Shown one piece after another: positions 7,202 through 16,344 of a stretch of DNA of 64,000 bases. The stretch covers positions 1 through 64,000 of the forward strand of contig NZ_PUEC01000010.1 of assembly GCF_003024805.1 (NCBI RefSeq). Direction: 5' to 3'. Position 1 is the first letter of the stretch. The number at the start of each line of letters is the position of its first letter. Source of the DNA: Duncaniella muris (lineage in GTDB: Bacteria > Bacteroidota > Bacteroidia > Bacteroidales > Muribaculaceae). The notes under the pieces are model-generated. The model was not told the DNA's origin and made no database searches. It saw only the letters and a list, made by a program, of their open reading frames with translations. A program made the position numbers and the translations under genes.

Positions 7202-9613
7202 ATGCACGGCCACGGACTCCGTTTTAAGATACTCCTGCTCCTCCTCACCCCCCTGCTTGCCCTCCTCACCGAAGGACAAGTCAAAATCCACGGCAAAATC
7301 ACCGACAGCGAAGGCAAACCCGTTGAATTCGCCACCGTCCGCATAGGCGGAACCATCATCGGCACCACTTCCGGACTCGAAGGCGACTACACCCTGTCAT
7401 GCCCGGCCGCTGACACCATTCACATCCACTTCTCCTGCATAGGCTACCGTGAAGCCACCCGCGCGCTCATCGACGCCAAAGGCGACGTCACCCTCAACAT
7501 GCGCCTCCAACTGAGCACCGAAATGCTCCAGCAGGTCGAAGTCACCGAACTCAAAAAGCAGACCGGATCGGTCGGCAAAATCGATGCCACAGAACTCCGC
7601 AAAAGTCCCGACGTACAGGGAGGCAGCGTAGAAAGCCTCATCACCACAATGGCCGGCGTCACCGGATCAAACGAAATGTCAGCCCAGTACTCCGTCCGCG
7701 GCGGCTCATATGACGAAAACTCCGTCTACATAAACGGCATCGAAGTCTACCGCCCGCAGCTCATCACCTCAGGCCAGCAGGAAGGCCTCAGCATCATCAA
7801 TCCGGACCTTGTCGGCTCCATAGGCTTCTCGACCGGAGGCTTCCCAGCCGAATACGGCGACAAAATGTCATCTGTCCTCGACATCACCTACCGCCAGCCC
7901 CAGTCATTCGAAGGCTCGCTCAGCGCAAGCCTCATGGGCGGTTCGCTCACCGTCGGCCAAGCATCAGGAAAATTCTCCCAGCTCCACGGCATCCGCTACA
8001 AACGTAACTCCTCGCTGCTTGGATCAATGGACACAAAAGGCGAATACAACCCGGCATTCTTCGACTACCAGACATCGCTGACCTGGCAGTTCTCCAAAAA
8101 ACTCAAAGCATCCTTCCTCGGCAACATCGGTCTCAACCAATATAAATTCACACCTCAGAACCGCACCACCACCTTCGGAACGACAGCCGATGCAAAGAAA
8201 TTCACCGTCTACTTCGACGGTCATGAAAAAGACCGCTTCGACACCTACTTCGGAGCCCTCTCTCTCGACTACCGCATTAACCGCGGCACCAACCTGCAGC
8301 TACTCGCATCAGGCTATCTGACAGACGAACTCGTGGCCTACGACATTTCCGGCGAATACTGGCTTGACCAGGCCGGCACTTCCGATGTAGGCGGCGAACT
8401 CGGCGTAGGACGCTATCACGAACACGCCCGCAACCGCCTCAAAGCCTCCGTACTCTCCATCGCCCTGAAAGGACAGTCAGCTCTCAACCCCCGCCACACC
8501 CTCACCTACGGCATCAGCCTCCAAAGCGAAAAAATCATGGACCGCAGCCGCGAATGGGAGCTGCGCGACTCTGCCGGATTCTCACTCCCCGCCACAGGCT
8601 CGGAACTCCGTATGGTCTACAACCTCGACTCCCGCCACGACCTCAGCTCCACACGCCTCTCGGCCTTCGCCCAGGACGCATGGAAGCTCAGCACCTCCGC
8701 CGGCTTCCTCACCGTCAACGCCGGCCTGCGCCTCAGCTACTGGAGCTTCAACAGAGAACTGCTCCTCAGCCCGCGCCTCAACATCGGCTTCATCCCCGAC
8801 AAAGCCCCATCATGGGCCATCCGATTCTCCACCGGACTCTACTACCAGTCACCGTTCTACAAAGAATACCGCATGCCGGTCATCGATGACAAAGGCAACC
8901 GCACCATCCTGCTCAACTCCGGCATAAAATCGCAGCGGAGCTTCCACCTCATAGCCGGAACCGACTACACCTTCCGCGCCCTCAGCCGCCCCTTCAAGCT
9001 CTCAGGCGAAATATACTACAAAGCCCTCTCCAGCCTCGTCCCCTACGAAATAGACAACCTGAAGATCGTCTACTCCGGCCTTAACGAAAGCTCAGGCTAC
9101 GCCGCCGGCATCGACATGAAACTCTTCGGACAGTTCGTGCCAGGAAGCGACTCTTGGATCAGCTTCTCGCTCATGAAGACAAGCGAAAACCTCCACGGCG
9201 TAAAAGTGCCACGCCCTACTGACCGCCGCTATAGTTTCGGCATGTTCTTCACTGACTATTTCCCGAAATTTCCACGCCTAAAATTCGCCCTGCGCGGCAT
9301 CTTCATGGACGGACTGCCATCAACCGCACCCCGCTCCACACGCGACAAGGGCTACTTCCGTATGCCGGCCTACAAGCGTGTCGACATAGGCCTATCCTAC
9401 GCCCTTCTGCCCGAACTCAAAGAAGGAGAATCACGCTCAGGCTTCGGACGCCACATCAAAAGCGTCTGGTTCGGGCTCGACCTCTTCAACCTCTTTGACA
9501 TCTCCAACGTAGCCTCCTACTATTGGGTCACCGATGTCAACAACATCCAGTATGCCGTTCCAAACTACCTCACCCGCCGTCAAATAAATCTACGGCTCAC
9601 AATCGACTTCTGA
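7202..9613 (+). CDS. TonB-dependent outer-membrane receptor
   Basis: An 803-residue outer-membrane receptor. A signal peptide (about residues 1-25) is followed by a carboxypeptidase-regulatory-like domain (about 27-110: VKIHGKITDSEGKPVEFATV), a plug domain (about 115-230: GGSVESLITTMAGVTG, YSVRGGSYDENSVYINGIE) and a beta-barrel to the C-terminus, which ends in the aromatic residue F. These proteins import large nutrients or siderophore-like substrates with TonB energy, but no SusD partner is encoded here and the substrate cannot be read from the sequence. The TPR histidine kinase gene starts 2 bp after its stop codon, which suggests translational coupling. Confidence 0.88.
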   Translation: MHGHGLRFKILLLLLTPLLALLTEGQVKIHGKITDSEGKPVEFATVRIGGTIIGTTSGLEGDYTLSCPAADTIHIHFSCIGYREATRALIDAKGDVTLNMRLQLSTEMLQQVEVTELKKQTGSVGKIDATELRKSPDVQGGSVESLITTMAGVTGSNEMSAQYSVRGGSYDENSVYINGIEVYRPQLITSGQQEGLSIINPDLVGSIGFSTGGFPAEYGDKMSSVLDITYRQPQSFEGSLSASLMGGSLTVGQASGKFSQLHGIRYKRNSSLLGSMDTKGEYNPAFFDYQTSLTWQFSKKLKASFLGNIGLNQYKFTPQNRTTTFGTTADAKKFTVYFDGHEKDRFDTYFGALSLDYRINRGTNLQLLASGYLTDELVAYDISGEYWLDQAGTSDVGGELGVGRYHEHARNRLKASVLSIALKGQSALNPRHTLTYGISLQSEKIMDRSREWELRDSAGFSLPATGSELRMVYNLDSRHDLSSTRLSAFAQDAWKLSTSAGFLTVNAGLRLSYWSFNRELLLSPRLNIGFIPDKAPSWAIRFSTGLYYQSPFYKEYRMPVIDDKGNRTILLNSGIKSQRSFHLIAGTDYTFRALSRPFKLSGEIYYKALSSLVPYEIDNLKIVYSGLNESSGYAAGIDMKLFGQFVPGSDSWISFSLMKTSENLHGVKVPRPTDRRYSFGMFFTDYFPKFPRLKFALRGIFMDGLPSTAPRSTRDKGYFRMPAYKRVDIGLSYALLPELKEGESRSGFGRHIKSVWFGLDLFNLFDISNVASYYWVTDVNNIQYAVPNYLTRRQINLRLTIDF

Positions 9614-9615
9614 AT

Positions 9616-11409
9616 ATGAACCGCACCAAGACCTTTCTGTTTTTTCTGACACTCCTTTCAACCGTTGCGCCCTTGCCTTTGGCCGCTCAGATCGACGAAG
9701 AGACCATTCAGCACATCGACTCTTACGTCAACGTCAACCCTGACAGCGCCGTTATCCTGTGTAACAATGCGCTTGCCCAAATGCCCGCCAAAGCATCAAG
9801 CCACAAGTCATATCTGCTGGCCATACGAGGAAATGCCCACTTCACCCTCGGCAACAATGCAGCCGCTATAGCCGACTTCAAAGCCTCATTCAGAGCAGCC
9901 GAAGAAGTAGCCGACACGACAGCCTGCGTCAACGCCCTCTCTGACCTCGGTGTGACCTATCGCGTCAACCAGCAGACAGACTCAGCCCTGATCTGCTACA
10001 AGCAGGCACTCGCCATGCTTCAATCGAGCGATTCGCCTGATCTTGAAGCCAGCATACTCACCTCAATAGCCGTCCTGTTTGCAAACCAGGCCCGTCTTGA
10101 CGAAGCCGTATCATTTGCGGAAAAAGGGCTCGAAAAAGCACGCCTGACAGACGACATCCAGACTCAGATATATGCAGCATCATCGCTCGGATCAGCCCTC
10201 TTCCTTGCCGGACACCACGAACGGGGCCTCCAGACCCAACGCTACATCATCGGAGTAGCCGAAAAGAAAGGAATCCCGCGCTACATGCTTAAGACCTATG
10301 CCCCGATAATCGCCATGCACAACCGTCTCGGCCACCCCGACTCCGTCAGATACTACATTGACCGCGGAAACGCAGTGCTCGACAAAGTCCCGGAAGCCTC
10401 AGTCGAATCCATCGGCTTCCTCGAACAGAGCTTTGTCATACTCACAGACATGGGCCGTTATCGAGAAAGCCTTGACATCCAGAAGAAAATTCTGGCCATG
10501 CAGGACTCACGCCCCTTCATACCGCTCGACCGCCTATGGCAACGCATAGCCCTCAACTACAAAGGACTGGGCGACATTGAAAAAATGGATGAAGCCTACC
10601 AGACAGCCATCGCCATTGCCGACAGCATCCACCAGAGCGACATCAACGATCAGATCTCCGACCTGAACATCCGCTATCATACCGCCGAAAAAGAACTCGC
10701 CATAGCCAACCTGCAAGCCGAAAAATCGCGGCGCGACACAATCATCGCTCTCATAACGGCAGGAGTGATAATAGCCTCACTCCTACTGATAATATATCTA
10801 CGTGCGCGACGCCGGAAAATCGAAGTCGAAAACATCCGCGCCAGACTCGACGGCATCGAACAGGAACGCGGACGCCTCGCCCATGAACTCCATGACGGAG
10901 TCTGCAACGATCTTCTCGGCATTGAGCTCACACTGGCCGCAGGCCGCTGTGACACCGGAGAACTTTCAGAAATGATCCGCACCACACGCAACGAAGTCCG
11001 CTCCATATCCCACGAGCTCCTTCCCCCTCGCTTCAACGGCCTTTCTCTGACACAGCTCATAGCCGCCTACGCCCAGAAAAGCGAAGGATTCGTCAGCTAC
11101 CAGCCCTCTGCCGGCGCAATTGACATCGACCCGGAAAAATCAATCAACCTCTACCGCATCATCCAGGAATGGACCGGAAACCTGCGCCATCACAGCACAG
11201 CCACCTGCGCAACGGTAAGCCTGGCGGAATCCGAAGGAGAAATCACTCTTGACATCACCGACAACGGCGCCCCCTTTGACCCCTCGGCAGTCACATCCGG
11301 CGGACTCGGCCTTGAAAATCTCAACCGCCGTGTGAAAGCTCTTCAGGGCACACTGAACTTCTTCGAAAAAAACGGAACCAACCACATATCCGTCAAATTT
11401 TTTAAATAA
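9616..11409 (+). CDS. TPR-containing sensor histidine kinase (HisKA_3 type)
   Basis: A 597-residue membrane kinase. I start at the ATG at 9616 (signal MNRTKTFLFFLTLL) rather than inside the receptor gene. After the signal peptide come TPR-like helical repeats in the periplasm (about 40-370), one transmembrane helix (about 375-395, IIALITAGVIIASLLLIIYL), a short coiled coil, the HisKA_3 phosphoacceptor LAHELHDGVCNDLLGI with His near residue 425, and a HATPase domain (N-box around EWTGNLRHH, G1 DITDNGAPFD, G2 GGLGLENL). The N-box is divergent. It would phosphorylate the LuxR-type regulator encoded 96 bp downstream. It directly follows a TonB receptor gene, so sensing linked to that transporter is possible but unproven. 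Confidence 0.9.
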   Translation: MNRTKTFLFFLTLLSTVAPLPLAAQIDEETIQHIDSYVNVNPDSAVILCNNALAQMPAKASSHKSYLLAIRGNAHFTLGNNAAAIADFKASFRAAEEVADTTACVNALSDLGVTYRVNQQTDSALICYKQALAMLQSSDSPDLEASILTSIAVLFANQARLDEAVSFAEKGLEKARLTDDIQTQIYAASSLGSALFLAGHHERGLQTQRYIIGVAEKKGIPRYMLKTYAPIIAMHNRLGHPDSVRYYIDRGNAVLDKVPEASVESIGFLEQSFVILTDMGRYRESLDIQKKILAMQDSRPFIPLDRLWQRIALNYKGLGDIEKMDEAYQTAIAIADSIHQSDINDQISDLNIRYHTAEKELAIANLQAEKSRRDTIIALITAGVIIASLLLIIYLRARRRKIEVENIRARLDGIEQERGRLAHELHDGVCNDLLGIELTLAAGRCDTGELSEMIRTTRNEVRSISHELLPPRFNGLSLTQLIAAYAQKSEGFVSYQPSAGAIDIDPEKSINLYRIIQEWTGNLRHHSTATCATVSLAESEGEITLDITDNGAPFDPSAVTSGGLGLENLNRRVKALQGTLNFFEKNGTNHISVKFFK

Positions 11410-11421
11410 AATCGACCGCAC

Positions 11422-11437
11422 TCACGGATTTCCGTGA
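11422..11437 (+). terminator. Short hairpin after the histidine kinase gene
   Basis: TCACGG / CCGTGA stem with a 4-nt loop, followed by TTTATATAT. It is small, so it may be a weak terminator or attenuator between kinase and regulator. Confidence 0.4.
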
Positions 11438-11459
11438 TTTATATATCAACGCATTTGCC

Positions 11460-11467
11460 TAATTTTG
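11460..11467 (+). promoter_or_regulatory. -7 element before the response regulator gene
   Basis: TAATTTTG fits TAnnTTTG and lies 38 nt before the start codon. No clear -33 box. It would let the regulator be made independently of the kinase. Confidence 0.45.
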
Positions 11468-11505
11468 TGGTGTGAAATATTTAGACAACGTTTTCACCAC
11501 CCCCT

Positions 11506-12144
11506 ATGGCAAAATCTGATATGAAAATCCTCTTGGTCGATGACCATGATATTGTGCTCCGCGGAATGCGCCATCTCATTGAGGACATTCTCGGAGAGGA
11601 ATGTCATGTGGATGGAGCCATGACCGCAGCCGAAGCCCTCTCCCAGACGTCATTCCGCACCTATGATCTATGCTTGCTCGATGTCGAGCTGCCAGACGCG
11701 CCCGGCATAACGCTTCTTCGCAAAATACGTCAGATCTGTCCGGGCATCAAAATTATCGTAAACACAATCCATGAGGAACTGTGGATCATCAAAGACTATT
11801 TTGATGCCGGAGTCGAAGGAATATTGTTCAAAGACGTGCTCTCATCCGAAATTGCCACCGCAATCCGCCGTGTGGCCGATGGCGACACATATTTTTGCAA
11901 ACGGGCCGAGCAACTGCGACGCCTGATTGAAACCTATGAAATGCCCAGCCCCAAGGAGCTCGAAGTGCTCCGTCTCATAGCCTCAGGCAAAAAGACTGAT
12001 GACATTGCCGCAGAAATGGGACTGAGTTCCAACACCATCGAGACCCACCGCCGCCACCTCCTCAGCAAACTCCACGCACGCAACTCCGCTGAATTAGTAC
12101 TCAACGCTGTCAACCACGGGCTGCTCCCCACATCGCGCATCTGA
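11506..12144 (+). CDS. LuxR/NarL-family response regulator
   Basis: A 212-residue response regulator. The receiver domain (about 5-125) has the acidic pair D12-D13, the phosphoacceptor D59 in LCLLDVELPD, T87 and K109 (GILFKD). The C-terminal LuxR-type helix-turn-helix (about 145-205) contains PSPKELEVLRLIASGKKTDD and SSNTIETHRRHLLSKL. It pairs by position and type with the HisKA_3 kinase upstream. Translation could also start at the ATG five codons later. Three genes for small secreted proteins follow in the same direction and are plausible targets. Confidence 0.93.
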   Translation: MAKSDMKILLVDDHDIVLRGMRHLIEDILGEECHVDGAMTAAEALSQTSFRTYDLCLLDVELPDAPGITLLRKIRQICPGIKIIVNTIHEELWIIKDYFDAGVEGILFKDVLSSEIATAIRRVADGDTYFCKRAEQLRRLIETYEMPSPKELEVLRLIASGKKTDDIAAEMGLSSNTIETHRRHLLSKLHARNSAELVLNAVNHGLLPTSRI

Positions 12145-12202
12145 TCTGCAATCCATCGCCACACCCAACACAATCAATAAAAACTTATCAATCACTCATC
12201 AC

Positions 12203-12595
12203 ATGAAAAAATTACTATCTTATCTCGCAGCAATCTGTCTGTCATGCACTGTCCTGACCGCCTGCGGTGGTCCTTCTTGGGACCCTGAACGCGCCCAGGA
12301 ACTTGATTCAAAGGAATTCGAAAGCCTTACACCCCAGGATTTTGACGAAATGCTCGACCTCATGGAAGGTTATTGCTTTAACTCAGACATACCCAAATCA
12401 GGGTCCGAAGAGTGGGACAAGCTCACCGAAGAGCAGCGTGACGAATATCGCGCCTCATTACGTATGTTCATGAGACTCTCAGGCACAGCGAAATCTATGG
12501 CAACCGCTACCAAACGGGTGGTTTCCGACTCTCAGGTCGAAGCATATGAAGCGCTTATTAAACGCGTCAAAGAAGAAATGATAAAAAAGCAATAA
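12203..12595 (+). CDS. Small lipoprotein, unknown function
   Basis: A 130-residue lipoprotein: signal with lipobox VLTAC (Cys21), then an acidic helical part with SLTPQDFDEMLDLMEGYCF and a lysine-rich end. I recognise no domain. It follows the response regulator by 58 bp and is followed by a hairpin terminator, so it may be cotranscribed with the regulator or controlled by it. Confidence 0.75.
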   Translation: MKKLLSYLAAICLSCTVLTACGGPSWDPERAQELDSKEFESLTPQDFDEMLDLMEGYCFNSDIPKSGSEEWDKLTEEQRDEYRASLRMFMRLSGTAKSMATATKRVVSDSQVEAYEALIKRVKEEMIKKQ

Positions 12596-12655
12596 TAAAT
12601 AACCTGATTTTTTTAACCTGACTTAATCATTATATATTCCACAGCCACAAGGCTA

Positions 12656-12688
12656 CACCCCCTGATCTTAGACTCAAATCAGGGGGTG
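12656..12688 (+). terminator. Intrinsic terminator-like hairpin
   Basis: An 11-bp perfect stem (CACCCCCTGAT at 12656-12666, ATCAGGGGGTG at 12678-12688) after the small lipoprotein gene. No strong T-tract follows. The rest of 12596-12806 shows nothing else that I can support. Confidence 0.65.
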
Positions 12689-12806
12689 ATCACTTTAGAG
12701 GGCATTTCACAACAACGTCCTATTATCACCTCATTTTTTCTAAGAAACTGTAAAAAACAGCATCTAATACCCCTATTCCGAATCATAAACCAATTCATTT
12801 CACCCC

Positions 12807-13481
12807 ATGAAATCAGTATTCAGCAAAATAACATTAATTATTGCCGTCGGAGCAGCCATGCTCACAGCCTCATGCTCGAAAGAAGTTCCCGAAACCTATG
12901 TCGCCGTAAAGATGGCGGGAATCGAACTGAAATCTTCGCCCGACGCAAAATCAGAAACAATAGCCCCTGCATCAATGGGCGAAATCTTCCGCTTCACGGA
13001 ATTTCCGGCCGACGGATGGGTTAAAGTCCGCAACATCGCCACAGGCACCGAAGGCTATCTCGACACCCTTGCCTTCTCCCGTTCAAAATTCCCCCTCCTC
13101 GCACCCGAACTCGCCGAACAGGAAGTCGACGAAGCCTATCTCGTCAACACCGAAACAACCGACATTTGCGAGCAATCTCTCGGATGGTCATTCTGGAAAG
13201 TTGGCGACGGAGATGATGTCAGAGCCTTTCTGTCAGAATCTACCGTTTACACCGACGGCCGCATCAGAGGCTACCAGACTTATTATAAAGGTGTAGCCCG
13301 AAACGGCTACCTGCTTCTTGACGAACAGGTGGAATATGGCGAAGAAAACGGCACTAAACTCGAATCGCCAATCATCGTATGGGAAGACATCGCTGACCAT
13401 CACGGAGTTTACGTCAACGGAAAACTCTACATGCCCGCAAACTCCGGCTCCGGCTTTGACACAGATGACTGGGGCGAATAA
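12807..13481 (+). CDS. Lipoprotein with SH3-like N-terminal domain
   Basis: A 224-residue lipoprotein (lipobox LTASC, Cys23, then SKEVPE). Residues about 30-95 look like a bacterial SH3-type domain: VAVKMAGIELKSSPDAKSET then GWVKVRNIATGTEGYLDTLAF, the usual spacing of a motif that often binds peptidoglycan or peptides. The rest (about 100-224) is unassigned and ends GFDTDDWGE. It is followed 24 bp later by another secreted protein of unknown function, so the two are probably in one operon. The SH3 call is from pattern only. Confidence 0.72.
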   Translation: MKSVFSKITLIIAVGAAMLTASCSKEVPETYVAVKMAGIELKSSPDAKSETIAPASMGEIFRFTEFPADGWVKVRNIATGTEGYLDTLAFSRSKFPLLAPELAEQEVDEAYLVNTETTDICEQSLGWSFWKVGDGDDVRAFLSESTVYTDGRIRGYQTYYKGVARNGYLLLDEQVEYGEENGTKLESPIIVWEDIADHHGVYVNGKLYMPANSGSGFDTDDWGE

Positions 13482-13505
13482 TAAATATAAAAATAAAAAA
13501 TTAAT

Positions 13506-14663
13506 ATGAAAATAACAACTCTGAACTCAGCCTTCCGCACACTGTGCATTGCCGTCATGACTGTCACAGCAACAGGCGCTTCTGCTTCAATCCCTTTGGC
13601 AGGCATCTATGAAATGAATGACAAGGAAGACATGAGCAAGCATCAGATGTATCTGGAACTGGATTTCATAAATTCACGTCCCGACTTCACTCAGACATTC
13701 ACCACAAAAAGGTCTGAATTCAAATTGCTTCCGAGCGATTTCATGCGGGCCAAAAAACTCAGCCGCGAATTCAAGGGGACAACGGCTCCGGGGTTCGGCA
13801 AATATCGCCACCACATGCTGTTTTCAAGTTCCGAAGAATTTCGCATAACCAATCCCCGCCTTAAGAAAGGCATCATCCTTGTTGAGTGGGAAAACACCTT
13901 AGGGAAAAAAGGTGAGGCCATTATCATTCCTCAGCCCGATGGCTCTCTCGTGACCTATGGTCTGACCACTTTCGACCGGCTCATAGGCCCCGACGGCCAT
14001 AAATTGACACTTGTCAAAAGCCTTTTGCCAGATAAAGACAATGACAATAGCGATAAGCCCGACAAAGAAAAAACGGAAACATTTACGGCTGACGGAGGCC
14101 TTGTGCAAGAAATAATAACTATCTGTACCTACCCCGGTGGTGTGCCCGACGCTATCAAACGCCTACGGGAACTGCCTGATGACGATACTCCGGCAACGGC
14201 TCAGAAACCTGTCGCCACCGCCAAGCCACAGGCTTCAGAGAAACGCCCCGCTACGACTACGATTCCGGAAGACAAGAAAGACGACACTTTCAACACATTT
14301 GTCAGCAACGACGGAAGTATTTGGAGGGCAAACTCTACTTTGGCCAAATTGGGACTGGGTAAAACCGGCGTGATGGTAGCAAGTGCCACATTCACAGACG
14401 GAGGCAACGGCACAGTTATAATGAACATGGCTCAGGATATCGCACCGGGAAACTGTAAGGGTTATCATTTCGAATACATTTACTCCGGAAAAGTGGTCGG
14501 GAAAACCGTAGTATTTGACAAAATCACAGTTACCGTCCGTAATGGCGTTCGTGACCCGGACGCACGGCCAAAACCGGCTCCCAAAAACGAACCAAACGTC
14601 ATCACACTCCTGTCACCGACAACCTTTGATTTCTCTGGCTTGAAATTCACCAAAATGAAATAA
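13506..14663 (+). CDS. Secreted protein of unknown function
   Basis: A 385-residue protein with a signal peptide (about 1-27, ending ASA). The mature part has no family I recognise: an N-terminal beta-rich part (about 30-165), a low-complexity linker rich in Pro, Ala, Thr and Lys (about 235-262, with TAKPQASEKRPATTTIPEDK), and a C-terminal beta-rich domain (about 265-385). There is no lipobox, so it is periplasmic or released. It lies in the group downstream of the two-component system. Confidence 0.7.
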   Translation: MKITTLNSAFRTLCIAVMTVTATGASASIPLAGIYEMNDKEDMSKHQMYLELDFINSRPDFTQTFTTKRSEFKLLPSDFMRAKKLSREFKGTTAPGFGKYRHHMLFSSSEEFRITNPRLKKGIILVEWENTLGKKGEAIIIPQPDGSLVTYGLTTFDRLIGPDGHKLTLVKSLLPDKDNDNSDKPDKEKTETFTADGGLVQEIITICTYPGGVPDAIKRLRELPDDDTPATAQKPVATAKPQASEKRPATTTIPEDKKDDTFNTFVSNDGSIWRANSTLAKLGLGKTGVMVASATFTDGGNGTVIMNMAQDIAPGNCKGYHFEYIYSGKVVGKTVVFDKITVTVRNGVRDPDARPKPAPKNEPNVITLLSPTTFDFSGLKFTKMK

Positions 14664-14716
14664 TCACAGCCTCACTCAAAGAAGAATACCAATAACCCGC
14701 ACCGATAGTAGCTTAT

Positions 14717-14754
14717 GTAACGACTGTTCAGCCTACATGCCGGACAGTCGTTAC
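14717..14754 (+). terminator. Terminator hairpin upstream of the ribosomal operon
   Basis: An 11-bp perfect stem (GTAACGACTGT at 14717-14727, ACAGTCGTTAC at 14744-14754) closes the preceding transcription unit. Confidence 0.65.
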
Positions 14755-14803
14755 TTATCTTGCATCTTATAACGCAATTGCGCACAAACTTTATCAGAAA
14801 AAT

Positions 14804-14834
14804 TTTGCCGGTTACTGGAAAATCACTACCTTTG
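14804..14834 (+). promoter_or_regulatory. rpsF operon promoter
   Basis: -33 TTTG at 14804-14807 and -7 TACCTTTG at 14827-14834 with 19-nt spacing, a full match to the Bacteroidota consensus. The leader would be about 70 nt. Confidence 0.8.
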
Positions 14835-14849
14835 CAGCCGAAAAAGTGT

Positions 14850-14882
14850 GCCCGCCGAATTTCCGGCGGACCGAAACAAACA
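14850..14882 (+). promoter_or_regulatory. Hairpin leader of rpsF, candidate S6:S18 binding site
   Basis: The rpsF leader contains a short hairpin CCGCCG-AATTTC-CGGCGG followed by ACCGAAACAAACACC. Many bacteria control rpsF through binding of the S6:S18 complex to a leader hairpin with a CCG element. The position and the GACCGAAAC stretch make this plausible, but I cannot match the consensus strictly. Confidence 0.35.
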
Positions 14883-14908
14883 CCAATCACTATAATTAAT
14901 CAACCAAA

Positions 14909-15274
14909 ATGCATTACGAAACCGTTTTCATTTTAACTCCCGTTTTATCTGACCAGCAGATGAAGGAAGCGGTAGAAAAATTCGAGAAGGTGCTCACCGA
15001 CAACGGCGCATCAATCGTAAACGAAGAAATCTGGGGCCTTCGCAAGCTTGCTTATCCCATCCAGAAGAAATCTACCGGCTTCTACTCACTCGTTGAGTTC
15101 GACGGCGATCCCACCCTCGTCAAGAAACTTGAAACCGCATTCCGCCGCGACGAACGCGTGCTTCGCTTCCTCGTGTTCCGTCTCGACAAGTATGCAGCTG
15201 AATACGCTGAAAAGCGTCGCAGCAACCGCGCTAAAGAAACAACCACAGTCACTGAAGAAGCAAAGGAGAACTAA
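14909..15274 (+). CDS. rpsF: 30S ribosomal protein S6
   Basis: A 121-residue S6 protein of the small ribosomal subunit platform, where it pairs with S18. Characteristic parts are [13 protein letters not shown] at the start, [22 protein letters not shown] and [15 protein letters not shown]. The C-terminal tail is rich in Lys and Glu. It is the first gene of rpsF-rpsR-rplI, 3 bp before rpsR. Confidence 0.97.
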   Translation: MHYETVFILTPVLSDQQMKEAVEKFEKVLTDNGASIVNEEIWGLRKLAYPIQKKSTGFYSLVEFDGDPTLVKKLETAFRRDERVLRFLVFRLDKYAAEYAEKRRSNRAKETTTVTEEAKEN

Positions 15275-15277
15275 ATC

Positions 15278-15544
15278 ATGGCACAAGCATCTGAAATCCG
15301 CTACCTCACTCCCCTGTCGGTAGACGTTAAGAAGAAAAAATATTGCCGTTTCAAAAGAAGCGGAATCAAATACATCGACTACAAGGATCCCGAATTCCTG
15401 AAAAAGTTCCTCAACGAACAGGGCAAAATCCTTCCCCGCCGCATCACCGGCACCTCGCTCAAATTCCAGCGTCGTGTGGCTCAGGCCGTTAAGCGCGCCC
15501 GCCACCTTGCCCTCCTCCCCTACGTTACCGACTTGATGAAATAA
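15278..15544 (+). CDS. rpsR: 30S ribosomal protein S18
   Basis: An 88-residue S18 protein that binds 16S rRNA with S6. The typical segments [20 protein letters not shown] and [20 protein letters not shown] are present. One cysteine remains in the first segment. It lies between rpsF (3 bp) and rplI (21 bp). Confidence 0.97.
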   Translation: MAQASEIRYLTPLSVDVKKKKYCRFKRSGIKYIDYKDPEFLKKFLNEQGKILPRRITGTSLKFQRRVAQAVKRARHLALLPYVTDLMK

Positions 15545-15565
15545 CTTTAAAAGCTATCAGGAATT

Positions 15566-16006
15566 ATGAAGATCATTCTCAAAGAAGACATCGCCAACCT
15601 TGGCTACAAAGACGATGTAGTCGAAGTCAAGAACGGATATGGTCGCAACTACCTTATCCCGACCGGCAAAGCCGTGATTGCAACCGAATCAGCTCTTAAA
15701 GTTCTTGCTGAAAACCAGCGTCAGCGCGCCCACAAGCTCGCCCGCATCAAGGCTGAAGCCGAAGCCGCCGCAGCCACTCTTCAGGACGTTAAGCTCACCA
15801 TCGGTGCCAAGACCTCTTCTACCGGCACTATTTTCGGCTCTGTAAACGCCATCCAGATTGCAGAAGCTCTCGAAAAACTCGGCCACAACGTGGACCGCAA
15901 GCTAATCTCGCTCGACCCCGTCAAAGAAGTCGGCAACTACACAGCTATCATCAAGCTCCACCGCGATGTTACTGTAAACGTGCCCTTCGAAGTTGTTTCT
16001 GAATAA
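15566..16006 (+). CDS. rplI: 50S ribosomal protein L9
   Basis: A 146-residue L9 protein of the large subunit L1-stalk base. The N-terminal rRNA-binding domain shows MKIILKEDIANLGYKDDVVE and NGYGRNYLIPTGKAV; a long connecting helix (about 45-75) leads to the C-terminal domain (IGAKTSSTGTIFGSVNAIQI). It is the last gene of the operon, with a strong hairpin 41 bp downstream. Confidence 0.97.
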   Translation: MKIILKEDIANLGYKDDVVEVKNGYGRNYLIPTGKAVIATESALKVLAENQRQRAHKLARIKAEAEAAAATLQDVKLTIGAKTSSTGTIFGSVNAIQIAEALEKLGHNVDRKLISLDPVKEVGNYTAIIKLHRDVTVNVPFEVVSE

Positions 16007-16047
16007 TCATCCTTCAGCAAACCCTTCAACGGAAAAAGCATAAAAAT

Positions 16048-16084
16048 ATCAGGCGACCCTATGCTGTTCATAGGGCCGCCTGAT
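16048..16084 (+). terminator. Terminator of the ribosomal protein operon
   Basis: Stem ATCAGGCG-A-CCCTATG (16048-16063) pairs with CATAGGG-C-CGCCTGAT (16069-16084), one internal mismatch and a 5-nt loop, followed by TTCTTC. Confidence 0.8.
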
Positions 16085-16130
16085 TTCTTCTGAAAATCAC
16101 CGTCAGGCAGACTCCGGCATCCCACCCTCC

Positions 16131-16174
16131 CCGGTGTCGGCTGTCGGCTGTCGACGGCTGACAGCAGACACCGG
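16131..16174. terminator. Second hairpin in the 16007-16344 intergenic region
   Basis: CCGGTGTCGGCTGTC (16131-16145) pairs with GACAGCAGACACCGG (16160-16174) with one mismatch. This 338-bp gap holds two hairpins and, before the next gene, a weak TAATTTTA at 16272 that is not a convincing promoter. I see no gene in it. Confidence 0.5.
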
Positions 16175-16344
16175 CAGATAACACATTTTAACAACTCCGG
16201 CTTTTTCCCCGATTCATCGTCTAAAGCACCCTGTAGGTAGATAAGAGCCTCCGCCCGATTAAACTTTTGAGTAATTTTACGGTCAGAATTGACAGTCAAC
16301 AATAATCCACCAACCAACAGAACTGAAAAAGAGAACTGAAAAGA

